Shown one piece after another: positions 27,937 through 36,063 of a DNA stretch of 38,517 bases (within the stretch, counting starts at the first letter, position 1; each line of letters begins with the position of its first letter). Under the pieces are notes generated by a model that made no database searches, was not told the origin of the DNA, and saw only the letters and a list, made by a program, of their open reading frames with translations. Position numbers and translations under genes: made by a program. This DNA comes from Aliarcobacter sp. (GTDB lineage: Bacteria > Campylobacterota > Campylobacteria > Campylobacterales > Arcobacteraceae): the NCBI GenBank assembly GCA_028681275.1, contig JAQUIV010000006.1:1-38517 (forward strand). The letters run 5' to 3'.

Positions 27937-29378
27937 TGGATAGCGTATATAGTATAAACATAGAAAGAGCTGTATTAAGTTCTATTTTATTTAATCCGGA
28001 AGAACTTGAAGATGTTTTAGGTGTTTTAAAACCAAAAGATTTCTATTTACCAGCCCATAAAAAAATATTTGAAGTAATGGTAAAACTTCATGGCGATGAT
28101 ATGCCAATTGATGAAGAGTTTATACGAAAAAGAGTTGATTCAAAAGATGTTGATGACTCTATTTTACTTGAAATTTTATCAGCTAATCCAATTACAAATA
28201 CTTTAGCGTATGTAAGAGAAATTAAAGATGGCTCTGTTAAAAGAGAGTTAGCAACACTTGCAACAACTATAAAAAAAGTTGCTATTGAAGAAGAAGTAAG
28301 TGCAAATGAAGCCCTTGATACTATTCAAGGGGAACTTTATAAAATCTCAACAGATTCTGCAACTTCTGAATTAAAAGATATGCATGTTGTTACCCACGAT
28401 ACTCTTTCATATATTGAAAAAATGAAAAAGATGGGGAATAAACATCTAATTGGTGAAACAACGGGATTTGAAGCCCTTGATAGAAGAACAACAGGTTTTA
28501 ATGCAGGGGATTTAATTATTATTGCTGCCCGTCCTGCGATGGGAAAAACTGCACTTGTTTTAAATATGGCTTTAAAAAATGTTGAAGCTGGAAAAGGCGT
28601 GATTTTTTTCTCTCTAGAGATGCCAGCTGAACAGTTGATGTTAAGGATGTTATCTGCAAAAACTTCTATTCCATTACAAAACCTTAGAAAAGGTGATATG
28701 GATGACCAACAATGGACAAATTTAAGTGGTGCTTTTGATGACTTAAATACTAAAAAACTTTTTGTTGATGATGGGGGAAGTGTAAATATTAATCAGCTTA
28801 GAGCAAGGGTGAGAAAACTTGCTCAAAATGAAGCAAATAATATAAAACTTGTAATTATCGATTATCTTCAACTTATGCAAGGGACTGGAAATAAAGATAG
28901 ACACCAAGAGGTTTCGGATATTTCAAGGGGTTTAAAAATGCTTGCTAGGGAGATGAAAATTCCTATTATTGCCCTTTCTCAGCTAAATAGGGGACTTGAA
29001 AATAGACCAGATAAAAGACCAATGTTATCAGATTTAAGAGAATCTGGAGCAATTGAGCAAGATGCCGATATTATCATGTTTGTTTATAGGGATGATGTTT
29101 ATAAAGAGAGAGATGAAGCAAGAAAAGAGAAAGAAGCTAAAGATAAAGGTGAAGATTACAAATCAAAATTTGTAAATAAACCAGAAGAAGAGGCTGAAAT
29201 AATCATTGGAAAACAAAGAAATGGACCAATTGGAACAGTAAAACTTAATTTCCAAAAAGCACTTACTAGATTTGTTGATAAAGAAAATGACCATAATCAC
29301 GCACCTATTGAAATGATATTTGAAACAGTTGCCGATACACAAAAAGAGACGAGTATAGATATTCCTGATATTTTTTAA
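27936..29378 (+). CDS. dnaB: Replicative DNA helicase
   Basis: 480 residues. The N-terminal DnaB domain (about 8-110) is followed by the RecA-like helicase with Walker A ARPAMGKT (198-205), the Walker B region LVIIDYLQLM, and LSQLNRGLENRPDKRPMLSDLRESGAIEQDADI. The sequence is continuous, with no intein at the usual P-loop insertion site. A charged insert (YKERDEARKEKEAKDKGEDYKS) precedes EAEIIIGKQRNGPIGTV, longer than in E. coli. Confidence 0.97.
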   Translation: MDSVYSINIERAVLSSILFNPEELEDVLGVLKPKDFYLPAHKKIFEVMVKLHGDDMPIDEEFIRKRVDSKDVDDSILLEILSANPITNTLAYVREIKDGSVKRELATLATTIKKVAIEEEVSANEALDTIQGELYKISTDSATSELKDMHVVTHDTLSYIEKMKKMGNKHLIGETTGFEALDRRTTGFNAGDLIIIAARPAMGKTALVLNMALKNVEAGKGVIFFSLEMPAEQLMLRMLSAKTSIPLQNLRKGDMDDQQWTNLSGAFDDLNTKKLFVDDGGSVNINQLRARVRKLAQNEANNIKLVIIDYLQLMQGTGNKDRHQEVSDISRGLKMLAREMKIPIIALSQLNRGLENRPDKRPMLSDLRESGAIEQDADIIMFVYRDDVYKERDEARKEKEAKDKGEDYKSKFVNKPEEEAEIIIGKQRNGPIGTVKLNFQKALTRFVDKENDHNHAPIEMIFETVADTQKETSIDIPDIF

Positions 29379-29397
29379 ATAATAAATTATATTATTT
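29377..29397 (+). terminator. Weak AT-only hairpin after dnaB
   Basis: AAATAATA (29377-29384) and TATTATTT (29390-29397) pair around a 5-nt loop, followed by one more T. It overlaps the dnaB stop. With no G-C pair it would be a weak terminator at best. Confidence 0.3.
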
Positions 29398-29412
29398 TAA
29401 GAAACAAACACA

Positions 29413-29418
29413 TATAAT
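29413..29418 (+). promoter_or_regulatory. -10 box for the pseudopilin gene
   Basis: TATAAT, 28-33 bases before the ATG at 29446, downstream of the weak dnaB hairpin, with AAGGA as the ribosome binding site in the leader. The pseudopilin is thus probably transcribed on its own. Confidence 0.45.
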
Positions 29419-29445
29419 CTTTAAAATTATTTTTTAAGGATTATT

Positions 29446-29841
29446 ATGAAATCTGCATTTTCACTTTTAGAACTTATTTTTGCCATTGTAATTTTAGGGA
29501 TTGTTGCATCTTTTGCAATTCCAAAGTATATTGATACAAAAGATTCAGCTTTAGTTTCAACTATAAAAAGAGATGTAAATACAGCAGTTTCTTCGATACA
29601 AAGTTATTATTTATTAAATCAAAAAATTGATAAAATCAGTGACGCTGTGACAGTAAATAATACAAATTGGACAGCAACAGACACAAAATTAACAGATAAA
29701 AATTCTTGTTTAACTCTTGAAGTAAAAACAACAAATAATGTAAAATCAATAGAATTAACAGTTGATACAACAAAAACAACAACTATTTGTAAAAAAATCC
29801 AAGATGCAGGTTTACTTACAACATCTTATGAGCTTTATTAA
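29446..29841 (+). CDS. Type II/IV pseudopilin-like prepilin
   Basis: 131 residues. MKSA followed by FSLLELIFAIVILGIVASFAIP is a class III prepilin signal: a very short leader, cleavage before Phe5, Glu at mature position 5, and a hydrophobic helix. The -1 residue is Ala rather than the usual Gly, which other Campylobacterota prepilins also show. Two Cys (in KNSCLTLEV and TTTICKKIQ) could form a C-terminal disulfide. Possible roles are a type II secretion, type IV pilus or DNA-uptake pseudopilus; the window has no other pilus genes to decide. It is convergent with a secreted DNA ligase gene. Confidence 0.75.
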   Translation: MKSAFSLLELIFAIVILGIVASFAIPKYIDTKDSALVSTIKRDVNTAVSSIQSYYLLNQKIDKISDAVTVNNTNWTATDTKLTDKNSCLTLEVKTTNNVKSIELTVDTTKTTTICKKIQDAGLLTTSYELY

Positions 29842-29843
29842 AA

Positions 29844-30647
29844 TTACTCTTTTTTTCTTATTCTCAAAAAAGAGGCAAATTTTGGTTTATTATTTTTTGT
29901 TAAATCATAATATTTAAAAGTTACAATATCTCCAATTTTTGGTGGATTTTCTTTTTGCATATTTGAAAAACCACCACCTAAATTAAAAATTATTCCATTT
30001 TCTAGTTTGAGTTTTAGACTTTTAAACTTTCCCTCTTTTGAGTAATTTAAAGCAATTACTAACCCCTCTTCATCATAAAATTTTTTTACCTTTAAAATAT
30101 TTTCATTTCTTCCTGTAAAGTAGTCTAAATTAGGATTTTTTAGTATGATTCCCTCTGCTTTTTTAGCTATTAACTCTTTTAAATAATTATCTAAATCAGA
30201 TTCATTTTTACAAATTTTTTGAGGAATTATTTTTATAAATTTATTAGGATTTTTTTCTAGCCAAAGTTTTATTTTTTCTAATCTTTTATTAAAGTTACCA
30301 TCTGTATTTGGTACTTCAAATATATTGTAGGTAATTTCATTCCATTTTGTTGTTGGAGTTTCATCTAAAACTATGTTTTGAATGTTCTCAAAATCTTCCC
30401 TTTTACTCCATAATTCACCATCAAGTTCAAAAGCTGGGAAATCTTTTGTAAACCAAAACGGAGCATAAATTTTATTTCCATTTTTACTTATAAACTCTTT
30501 GCCATTCCAATAAGCTCTTATTCCATCTAGTTTTTCACTCATGTACCAATTTGTAATATTGTGTTTTGATTTATCGTAGATTTTTGCTTTTTGAAGTTCA
30601 TAGGAATATAGATTTAGATATAAAAAAATAAGGATTAAAAGTCTCAT
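29844..30647 (-). CDS. Secreted minimal ATP-dependent DNA ligase (LigE type)
   Basis: 267 residues, minimal size. Motif I is EKLDGIRA with the adenylated lysine K39, followed by FELDGELW (motif about 75), YNIFEV (motif III), AEGIILKNP (motif IV) and ENILKVKKF (motif V), then an OB fold. An N-terminal stretch MRLLILIFLYLNLYS is a signal peptide, so the enzyme acts in the periplasm or outside. This matches the LigE (Lig E) class of ATP-dependent ligases in Proteobacteria and Campylobacterota; replication uses the NAD ligase LigA. It seals nicks in DNA outside the cytoplasm, proposed to aid DNA uptake or extracellular DNA use. The stop is 3 bases from that of the pseudopilin. Confidence 0.85.
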   Translation of the reverse strand: MRLLILIFLYLNLYSYELQKAKIYDKSKHNITNWYMSEKLDGIRAYWNGKEFISKNGNKIYAPFWFTKDFPAFELDGELWSKREDFENIQNIVLDETPTTKWNEITYNIFEVPNTDGNFNKRLEKIKLWLEKNPNKFIKIIPQKICKNESDLDNYLKELIAKKAEGIILKNPNLDYFTGRNENILKVKKFYDEEGLVIALNYSKEGKFKSLKLKLENGIIFNLGGGFSNMQKENPPKIGDIVTFKYYDLTKNNKPKFASFLRIRKKE

Positions 30648-30672
30648 AAAATACCTTTAAATAATAAAATAT

Positions 30673-30678
30673 ATTATA
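30673..30678 (-). promoter_or_regulatory. -10 box for the ligase gene
   Basis: TATAAT on the minus strand, 26-31 bases before the ligase ATG, followed by AAAGGT as ribosome binding site. It lies in the 134-bp divergent gap shared with apt. Confidence 0.45.
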
Positions 30679-30734
30679 TTTAATAGATTCTTAAATATTT
30701 GAGAAACATCATAAAATCATAATAAATATTTAGA

Positions 30735-30740
30735 TAGAAT
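30735..30740 (+). promoter_or_regulatory. Possible -10 box for apt-trpB-dedA-pepA
   Basis: TAGAAT lies about 42-47 bases before the chosen apt start, in an A/T-rich stretch. It would be the promoter of the plus-strand group. Confidence 0.3.
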
Positions 30741-30781
30741 AAAAAGCTTTTCACAAAGTAATGATTTTAAAAGGATTTTGA

Positions 30782-31339
30782 TTGAGTGGAAATAAGATGT
30801 TAACTGAAAATGATAAAAAAATATTATTAGATTCAATAAGAAGTATTAATGATTTTCCAAAACCTGGAATAGTTTTTAAAGATATTACAACTTTATTAAA
30901 TAATAAAGAAGCATTTAAACTTTTGATGAATCATTTAGAAGAAAGATATAAATCTTATAATTTAGATTATGTTGCAGGAATTGACTCAAGAGGGTTTATT
31001 TTTGGGGCTGCACTTGCTGATAGATTAGGTGTTGGATTTGTTCCTGTTAGAAAAAAAGGAAAACTTCCAAGTACAACAGTATGTGAAAAATATGAACTTG
31101 AATATGGTTTTGATGAAGTTGAACTTCATTTAGATGCTTTTAATAATCAAAAAAATGTAAATGTTTTATTGATTGATGATATTGTTGTAAGTGGTGGAAC
31201 AGCTAACGCAGCAGCTACATTAATTAAAAAATTAGAAGTAAATTTAGTAGAAGTATGTTTTTTAATGAATATTCAGATTTTAGATGGTGCGAAAAAACTA
31301 AGAGAAGTAACGCCTGTTTATTCAGTGTTAGAAATTTAA
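30782..31339 (+). CDS. apt: Adenine phosphoribosyltransferase
   Basis: 185 residues. The PRPP-binding motif is [21 protein letters not shown], and [30 protein letters not shown] and [11 protein letters not shown] are typical Apt segments. It salvages adenine to AMP. The start is TTG at 30782 with AAGGA six bases upstream. An ATG at 30797 with a weak GGA is a possible alternative and would shorten the product by five residues. trpB follows 15 bp downstream. Confidence 0.95.
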   Translation: MSGNKMLTENDKKILLDSIRSINDFPKPGIVFKDITTLLNNKEAFKLLMNHLEERYKSYNLDYVAGIDSRGFIFGAALADRLGVGFVPVRKKGKLPSTTVCEKYELEYGFDEVELHLDAFNNQKNVNVLLIDDIVVSGGTANAAATLIKKLEVNLVEVCFLMNIQILDGAKKLREVTPVYSVLEI

Positions 31340-31354
31340 TAAAAAGAGAAATAA

Positions 31355-32563
31355 ATGAGTAATTATATTCCAAAACCAAGTATTTTTGACCCTGATGAAA
31401 AGGGTCAATTTGGTATTTTTGGTGGACAATATGTTCCTGAAACTTTAATGCCAATTTTAAAAGAGTTAGAAGCTGAATATAAAAAATATAGATTTGATAA
31501 AGAATTCTGGGCTGAAGTAAATTATCTATTAAAAGATTATGTTGGACGAGAAAATCCTTTATATTTTGCAAAAAATATAAGTGATGAAATAGGTGCAAAA
31601 GTTTATTTAAAAAGAGAAGATTTAAATCATACGGGTGCTCATAAAGTAAATAATGTAATTGCTCAAGGATTACTTGCAAAAAAACTTGGAAAAACAAAGG
31701 TAATTGCAGAAACTGGGGCTGGGCAACATGGTGTTGCAACGGCAACAATTGCTGCTCTTATGGGACTTGAATGTACTATTTTTATGGGTGCAAAAGATGT
31801 TGAAAGACAAGAATTAAATGTATTTAGAATGAAACTTTTAGGAGCAAAAGTAATTGCTGTTCAAAGTGGAAGTAAAACTTTAAAAGATGCAATGAATGAT
31901 GCAATTAGATACTGGGTTACAAATGCTAGAGATACATTTTATATAATTGGAACAGTAGCAGGTCCTCATCCATATCCTATGATGGTGCGAGATTTCCAAG
32001 CTGTTATTGGTTATGAAGCTAGAAAACAAATCTTAGAAAAAGAGGGTAGATTACCTGATTATGTGGTTGCATGTATTGGTGGTGGATCAAATGCTATTGG
32101 TATGTTTTCTCACTTTTTAGAAGATAAAGAAGTTGAGTGTATTGGTATTGAAGCTGGTGGTTTAGGACTTGATACTGATAAACATGGATGTTCTTTAGAA
32201 AAAGGAAGTCCAGGTGTTTTACATGGTCAATGTTCATATTTACTTCAAGATGAAGATGGACAAATAATTGAAGCACACTCATTTAGTGCAGGACTTGATT
32301 ATCCAGGAATTGGACCTGAACATGCATTTCATAAAGATAACAAAACTGTTTCTTATGACTCAATTACAGATAAAGAAGCTTTAGATGCTTTTGTATGGTT
32401 AAGTCGACGAGAGGGAATTATTCCAGCTTTTGAATCATCACATGCAATTGCATATTTGAAAAAAGCAAAAGAGAAATTCAAAGATAAAATAGTTATTATA
32501 AATTTATCAGGTCGAGGTGATAAAGATATGGTACAAGCGAAGAGTTTATTAAATTTTGAATAA
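31355..32563 (+). CDS. trpB: Tryptophan synthase beta chain
   Basis: 402 residues. The PLP lysine is K97 in [32 protein letters not shown] and [15 protein letters not shown] are family signatures, all matching the TrpB1 (partner-dependent) type. It condenses indole with serine. No trpA is next to it, although TrpB1 usually works with TrpA, so trpA must be elsewhere; trpE is also separate. Confidence 0.96.
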   Translation: MSNYIPKPSIFDPDEKGQFGIFGGQYVPETLMPILKELEAEYKKYRFDKEFWAEVNYLLKDYVGRENPLYFAKNISDEIGAKVYLKREDLNHTGAHKVNNVIAQGLLAKKLGKTKVIAETGAGQHGVATATIAALMGLECTIFMGAKDVERQELNVFRMKLLGAKVIAVQSGSKTLKDAMNDAIRYWVTNARDTFYIIGTVAGPHPYPMMVRDFQAVIGYEARKQILEKEGRLPDYVVACIGGGSNAIGMFSHFLEDKEVECIGIEAGGLGLDTDKHGCSLEKGSPGVLHGQCSYLLQDEDGQIIEAHSFSAGLDYPGIGPEHAFHKDNKTVSYDSITDKEALDAFVWLSRREGIIPAFESSHAIAYLKKAKEKFKDKIVIINLSGRGDKDMVQAKSLLNFE

Positions 32564-32575
32564 TTAAGGGATATT

Positions 32576-33277
32576 GTGAAAGAGCTTTTTAGAAAAATTC
32601 AACCCCATTTTGGAAAAATACTTGCAGTTATATTAACTCTATTTCTGGCTTTTTTAGCATATAACTTATATCAAGCTCCAGTTGATGGTTTTGAAGAAAA
32701 ATTTGTTTATTTACTTAGAAAATATGGTTATATTATACTTTTTGCATGGGGAATGTTAGAGGGTGAAGCTGGTCTTGTAATGGCTGGATTATTATCTCAT
32801 ACGGGTGATATGAATTTGTATCTTGCAATATTTGTAGCAGGTCTTGGTGGTTTTGCAGGTGACCAAGTCTATTTTTATATTGGAAGATTTAACAAAGCTT
32901 ATGTTCATAAAAAATTTAAAGGTCAAAGAAGAAAGTTTGCATTAGCACATTTACTTCTAAAAAAACATGGTTGGCCAATTATTTTTGTTCAAAGATATAT
33001 GTATGGAATGAGAACTGTAATACCAATTTCTATTGGATTAACAAGATATGATGCAAAAATGTTTGCTTTTATCAATCTAATTTCAGCATGGTGTTGGGCA
33101 GCAATTACTATTGTACCTGTTTGGTATTTTGGAAATGAAATTTTAGTTGTTTTACATTGGGCAAAGGAACATTGGTATTTAGCAATTCCTATTGTTGTGA
33201 TTTTTGGTGGAACAATAATATATTATTTTAATAAAGCTACACAAAAAGTAGAAAGAAGGATGACAAATGAAAATTAA
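32576..33277 (+). CDS. DedA-family membrane protein
   Basis: 233 residues. The DedA/SNARE-associated core is visible: MLEGEAGLVMAGLLSHTGDM, GGFAGDQVYFYIGRF, then FVQRYMYGMRTVIPISIGLTRY, with several membrane segments (about 15-33, 48-70, 74-95, 160-180, 195-220). DedA proteins are proposed to flip lipid carriers such as undecaprenyl phosphate or phosphatidylethanolamine. GTG is the start codon with AAGGG five bases upstream. Its end overlaps pepA by 11 bases. Confidence 0.88.
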   Translation: MKELFRKIQPHFGKILAVILTLFLAFLAYNLYQAPVDGFEEKFVYLLRKYGYIILFAWGMLEGEAGLVMAGLLSHTGDMNLYLAIFVAGLGGFAGDQVYFYIGRFNKAYVHKKFKGQRRKFALAHLLLKKHGWPIIFVQRYMYGMRTVIPISIGLTRYDAKMFAFINLISAWCWAAITIVPVWYFGNEILVVLHWAKEHWYLAIPIVVIFGGTIIYYFNKATQKVERRMTNEN

Positions 33278-34688
33278 TTTACTTGAAAAAGGTATAGAAC
33301 AAAGTAGTGCAGAAGTTGAAATTATTTTTGTAAAAAATATTGAAATGACAGCTCATAAAGAACTTTTAGAAACATTAGAATTTAAAGCAAAAGATGAAGC
33401 TTGTGTTTTATTAGCAGAATCGAAAAAAATTTATGTAGGTTATGAAGAAGACAATTATGACTCAGTTGCAATTGCAAGTGCAACAGCAATTAAAAAACTT
33501 CAAACAACAAAATTTACAAGTGCAAAAATCGAATTAATTGAAAAATTAGAGAGTAATTTTAAAGCTTTAATTGAGGGTGCATTACTTGGTGAATATAAAT
33601 TTACTACTTATAAATCGGAAAAAGATAAAAAGAAAATTGAACTTCAAATTTTAGTATCGACTAAAAGTGAGAAATTAGAAGAGATATTAAGAGAATCAAA
33701 AATTATCTCAAAAGCCGTAAATAAAACAAGAAATATGGTAAATACTCCACCTGCTGATTTTTATCCAGAAATTATGGCAAAAACTGCAAAAAGACTTGCA
33801 AAAGATGTGGATATTGAAGTAAAAATTCAAGGTGAAAAATTCTTAAAAGAGAATGGAATGAATGCAATGCTTAGCGTTGGACGAGCTTCTGTTCATGAAT
33901 CAAAACTTATTCATTTAACATATAAACCTCAAAATCCACAAGCAAAAATTGTTTTAGTTGGAAAAGGTTTAACTTATGATTCAGGGGGACTATCTTTAAA
34001 ACCTGCTGATTTTATGGTAACAATGAAAGCTGATAAATCAGGTGGTTGTGCAGTAATGTCAACTATTTGGGCAATTGCAAAATTAGAATTACCTTTTGAA
34101 GTTCACGCTATTGTTGGTGCTGTTGAAAATATGATTGGTGGAAATGCATATAAACCTGATGATGTTTTAAAAGCAAAAAATGGTAAAACTATTGAAATCA
34201 GAAATACAGATGCAGAAGGAAGACTTGTTCTTGCTGATTGTTTATCTTATGCTCAAGATGAAATTAAAGATATTGATTATATTTTTGATTATGCGACACT
34301 AACTGGTGCTTGTGTAGTTGGAGTTGGTGAATATACAACAGGAATCATGGGAAATAATGAAATTTTAAAAAGAAATGCTGTTTTAGCTGCTTTAAGATCA
34401 GGTGAATATGCAACAACTTTAGATTTTAATAGATTCCTAAAAAAAGCTATTAAATCAGAAATAGCAGACATTTGTAATATTGCGAATACAAGATACGGTG
34501 GAGCAATCACAGCTGGAATGTTTTTAGATAACTTTATTAGCGATGAAAATAAAGAAAAATGGATACATTTCGATATTGCAGGACCTGCCTTTGTAGAAAA
34601 ACCTTGGGGATATAATCCACATGGAGCAAGTGGAACAGGTGTTAGAATGACTATTAAATTTTTACAAGATTTAGTAGAAAATAATTAA
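33267..34688 (+). CDS. pepA: Cytosol (leucyl) aminopeptidase
   Basis: 473 residues. The C-terminal M17 domain has LVGKGLTYDSGGLSLKPADF, MKADKSGG and the signature NTDAEGRLVLAD, supplying the Lys, Asp and Glu ligands for two metal ions. The N-terminal ~160 residues form the macro-like hexamer domain. It removes N-terminal residues from peptides in the cytoplasm. It is translationally coupled to the DedA gene (11-bp overlap), an association also known in Campylobacter. Confidence 0.96.
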   Translation: MKINLLEKGIEQSSAEVEIIFVKNIEMTAHKELLETLEFKAKDEACVLLAESKKIYVGYEEDNYDSVAIASATAIKKLQTTKFTSAKIELIEKLESNFKALIEGALLGEYKFTTYKSEKDKKKIELQILVSTKSEKLEEILRESKIISKAVNKTRNMVNTPPADFYPEIMAKTAKRLAKDVDIEVKIQGEKFLKENGMNAMLSVGRASVHESKLIHLTYKPQNPQAKIVLVGKGLTYDSGGLSLKPADFMVTMKADKSGGCAVMSTIWAIAKLELPFEVHAIVGAVENMIGGNAYKPDDVLKAKNGKTIEIRNTDAEGRLVLADCLSYAQDEIKDIDYIFDYATLTGACVVGVGEYTTGIMGNNEILKRNAVLAALRSGEYATTLDFNRFLKKAIKSEIADICNIANTRYGGAITAGMFLDNFISDENKEKWIHFDIAGPAFVEKPWGYNPHGASGTGVRMTIKFLQDLVENN

Positions 34689-34711
34689 GTTTAAAAGTAA
34701 GGAAAAACAAA

Positions 34712-35197
34712 ATGAAAAAAATATTAACTATCTCTTTATTATCAGCAACATTATTATTAACTGGTTGTACAAACTCTGGATTAGGTGTTAATCCATCTTC
34801 TAGTGCAACAATAAAACAAGTTTTTGAAGTTGGAACTATTCAATCTTCTCAAAAAGTATTAATTGACGAAGGTTCAATGAACACAACTTTAGCTGGTGCT
34901 GGAATTGGTGCTGCTGGTGGAGCATTAATTGGAAGTGCAAAAGGTGGGAAAAATGCTGCTGTTGGTGGATTAATAGGAGCTGGAGTTGGAGCATTAGCAG
35001 GATTTGCTGGTGGAAAAATGGCTAATAACAATGAAGTAGAAGCTTATGAAGTAACTATTAGATCAGATAATGGAAGACTTTATAAAACATACATAAAAAA
35101 TGATTTACCTGCTGGCACAAGAGTAGAATTCTTAGTAAGAGAAGATGGTACAGTATCAAATATTGATATTAAAAAACCTGGTAAAAGCGTAAATTAA
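34712..35197 (+). CDS. Glycine-zipper outer-membrane lipoprotein (17 kDa antigen / SlyB-like)
   Basis: 161 residues. The lipoprotein signal ends in LLTGC with C19 as the lipidated residue. Residues about 60-107 are a glycine zipper (AGAGIGAAGGALIGSAKGG, then VGGLIGAGVGALAGFAGGKMA) typical of the Rickettsia 17 kDa antigen and SlyB families. A small C-terminal beta region follows (TYIKNDLPAGTRVEFLV). It is likely anchored in the outer membrane; its exact role is not known. A stem-loop follows the stop. Confidence 0.85.
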   Translation: MKKILTISLLSATLLLTGCTNSGLGVNPSSSATIKQVFEVGTIQSSQKVLIDEGSMNTTLAGAGIGAAGGALIGSAKGGKNAAVGGLIGAGVGALAGFAGGKMANNNEVEAYEVTIRSDNGRLYKTYIKNDLPAGTRVEFLVREDGTVSNIDIKKPGKSVN

Positions 35198-35205
35198 TTT
35201 TACTA

Positions 35206-35227
35206 GAGCCTATTTTTTAATAGGCTC
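35206..35227 (+). terminator. Stem-loop after the lipoprotein gene
   Basis: GAGCCTATT (35206-35214) pairs perfectly with AATAGGCTC (35219-35227) around TTTT. The stem is strong (9 bp), but no T-run follows on the plus strand, so termination is probable rather than certain. Confidence 0.5.
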
Positions 35228-35248
35228 ATGTAAGATTAATAAAACTAC

Positions 35249-35277
35249 TTGACATGTGAATAAAAAAATCTTACAAT
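35249..35277 (+). promoter_or_regulatory. Near-consensus sigma-70 promoter of the Rrf2 gene
   Basis: TTGACA (35249-35254) and TACAAT (35272-35277) are separated by 17 bases, predicting a start near 35284. A full -35 box is unusual in this phylum, where -35 is normally weak; only this promoter and the one at 35917 in the window have it. Confidence 0.7.
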
Positions 35278-35280
35278 CCT

Positions 35281-35300
35281 ACCAATTTAATAGGTGATAA
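35281..35300 (+). promoter_or_regulatory. Predicted Rrf2 operator A
   Basis: ACCAATTTAATAGGTGATAA begins 4 bases after the -10 box and covers the predicted start site. It is 19/20 identical to the element at 35948-35967, which stands at the same distance from its own -10 box. The ACC...GGT halves form a partial dyad. Its GGTGATAA end overlaps the ribosome binding site of the Rrf2 gene. Binding by the encoded regulator is inferred. Confidence 0.6.
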
Positions 35301-35302
35301 TT

Positions 35303-35764
35303 ATGAAAATTTCAAAAAAAACAGATTATGCATTAAGAGCTTTATTTGCAATTGCAGAGTTAAAAGAGGGTTCTATCTCAATTAGAGAATTATCTGAAAA
35401 TACAGATGTACCAAGAAGATTTCTTGAAAATATTATGCTTGAAATGAACAAAGCAGGTTGGGTTAGAAGTATTCCTGGAAGATATGGTGGATATGCACTA
35501 GCAAGAGGTTCACATGAGATTACTTTAGGTGAAGTTATTAGATACTTTGAAGGTATGATAGCTATGATTTCTTGTGTATCAGTTTCTAGTTATGAGCCAT
35601 GTAGTCAAGAGGGGAAATGTTATTTTAGAAGGGTGTTTTTAAATATTAGAAATTTAACTGCACAAATTCTCGATAGAACAACAATTGCCTCTTGTTTATC
35701 ACAAGAACCAATAACAAAAGATGATATATTTAAAGAAGAGTTTATAGGTGGTTTAGGTATTTAA
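35303..35764 (+). CDS. Rrf2-family transcriptional regulator with three cysteines
   Basis: 153 residues from ATG 35303, 6 nt after AGGTG. The frame extends to a GTG at 35294, but that codon lies inside the ribosome binding site and the operator. The winged-helix domain begins MKISKKTDYALRALFAIAEL and includes ENIMLEMNKAGWVRSIPGRYGGYALAR. C91, C100 and C106 (spacing 8 and 5) lie where IscR/NsrR-type members bind an Fe-S cluster (IscR spacing is 5 and 5), so a cluster or thiol sensor is plausible. CymR, the cysteine-metabolism Rrf2 member, usually lacks this triad. The neighbouring sbp gene and shared operator suggest that it controls sulfur acquisition, and probably itself. Confidence 0.85.
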   Translation: MKISKKTDYALRALFAIAELKEGSISIRELSENTDVPRRFLENIMLEMNKAGWVRSIPGRYGGYALARGSHEITLGEVIRYFEGMIAMISCVSVSSYEPCSQEGKCYFRRVFLNIRNLTAQILDRTTIASCLSQEPITKDDIFKEEFIGGLGI

Positions 35765-35850
35765 TACTTAAATTAGTCATTTATAATCAATAAAAATAGT
35801 TCAATTTCTACTAATCTTGTGTATATTAACCAAAAAAACTACTTAAATAA

Positions 35851-35871
35851 AAAGCCCATTTATAGGGCTTT
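35851..35871 (+). terminator. Terminator after the Rrf2 gene
   Basis: AAAGCCC (35851-35857) pairs with GGGCTTT (35865-35871) around a 7-nt loop, with A-runs before and T-rich sequence after. It separates the regulator transcript from the sbp promoter. The stretch 35765-35850 shows nothing else recognisable. Confidence 0.65.
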
Positions 35872-35916
35872 ATTCTAAAATAATTAAAAGCAATCAAAAA
35901 TTTTTTTACAAATCTC

Positions 35917-35944
35917 TTGACAAATAAAAAAATGCTATTATAAT
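35917..35944 (+). promoter_or_regulatory. Consensus sigma-70 promoter of the leader peptide-sbp transcript
   Basis: TTGACA (35917-35922), 16-base spacer, TATAAT (35939-35944). Both boxes are perfect consensus. The predicted start is near 35951, giving a leader of about 180 nt before sbp, long for this genome and occupied by a short ORF and a hairpin. Confidence 0.75.
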
Positions 35945-35945
35945 T

Positions 35946-35967
35946 TCACCAATTTAGTAGGTGATAA
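35946..35967 (+). promoter_or_regulatory. Predicted Rrf2 operator B
   Basis: TCACC (35946-35950) and GGTGA (35960-35964) form an inverted repeat with 9-base centre, placed on the predicted transcription start. The 20 bases from 35948 match operator A at 19 positions. Binding here would block initiation, so the regulator would act as a repressor. Confidence 0.6.
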
Positions 35968-36009
35968 ATAAAAACCTATTTTGTACATATCAAATAAGAA
36001 GGATTTCAA

Positions 36010-36042
36010 ATGATGTGCGACATGTGTAAAAAGTTGTATTAA
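36010..36042 (+). CDS. Sulfur-amino-acid leader peptide MMCDMCKKLY
   Basis: Ten codons plus TAA, starting 6 nt after AAGGA. Five of ten residues contain sulfur (three Met, two Cys), far above chance. It lies in the long leader of the sulfate-binding-protein gene, downstream of a consensus promoter and upstream of a hairpin (36064-36079). This is the classic layout of an amino-acid-sensing leader: slow decoding of Cys or Met codons when sulfur is scarce would alter folding downstream. Cys-rich leader ORFs acting as cysteine attenuators are established in mycobacteria. That this one attenuates sbp is inference. A role as a tiny metal-binding peptide (CDMC) is a second option. Confidence 0.55.
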   Translation: MMCDMCKKLY

Positions 36043-36063
36043 TTGGAAAAAAGAAAAAAGGTG

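Noticed and set aside
27936-29378. Intein in dnaB
   Set aside because: The protein is a continuous 480 residues with the P-loop uninterrupted.
29847-29874. CTCTTTTTT / AAAAAAGAG hairpin as terminator between pseudopilin and ligase
   Set aside because: It falls inside the ligase coding end (Lys/Arg-rich tail), has few G-C pairs and no T-run after it; too weak to call.
31224-31748. 174-codon ORF on the minus strand opposite apt/trpB
   Set aside because: It is rich in Leu, His and Gln as expected for the antisense of an AT-rich gene; no domain, no ribosome binding site, and trpB is certain on the other strand.
35294-35302. GTG start for the Rrf2 gene
   Set aside because: The GTG is itself part of the Shine-Dalgarno (AGGTGA) for the ATG at 35303 and gives an atypical N-terminus.
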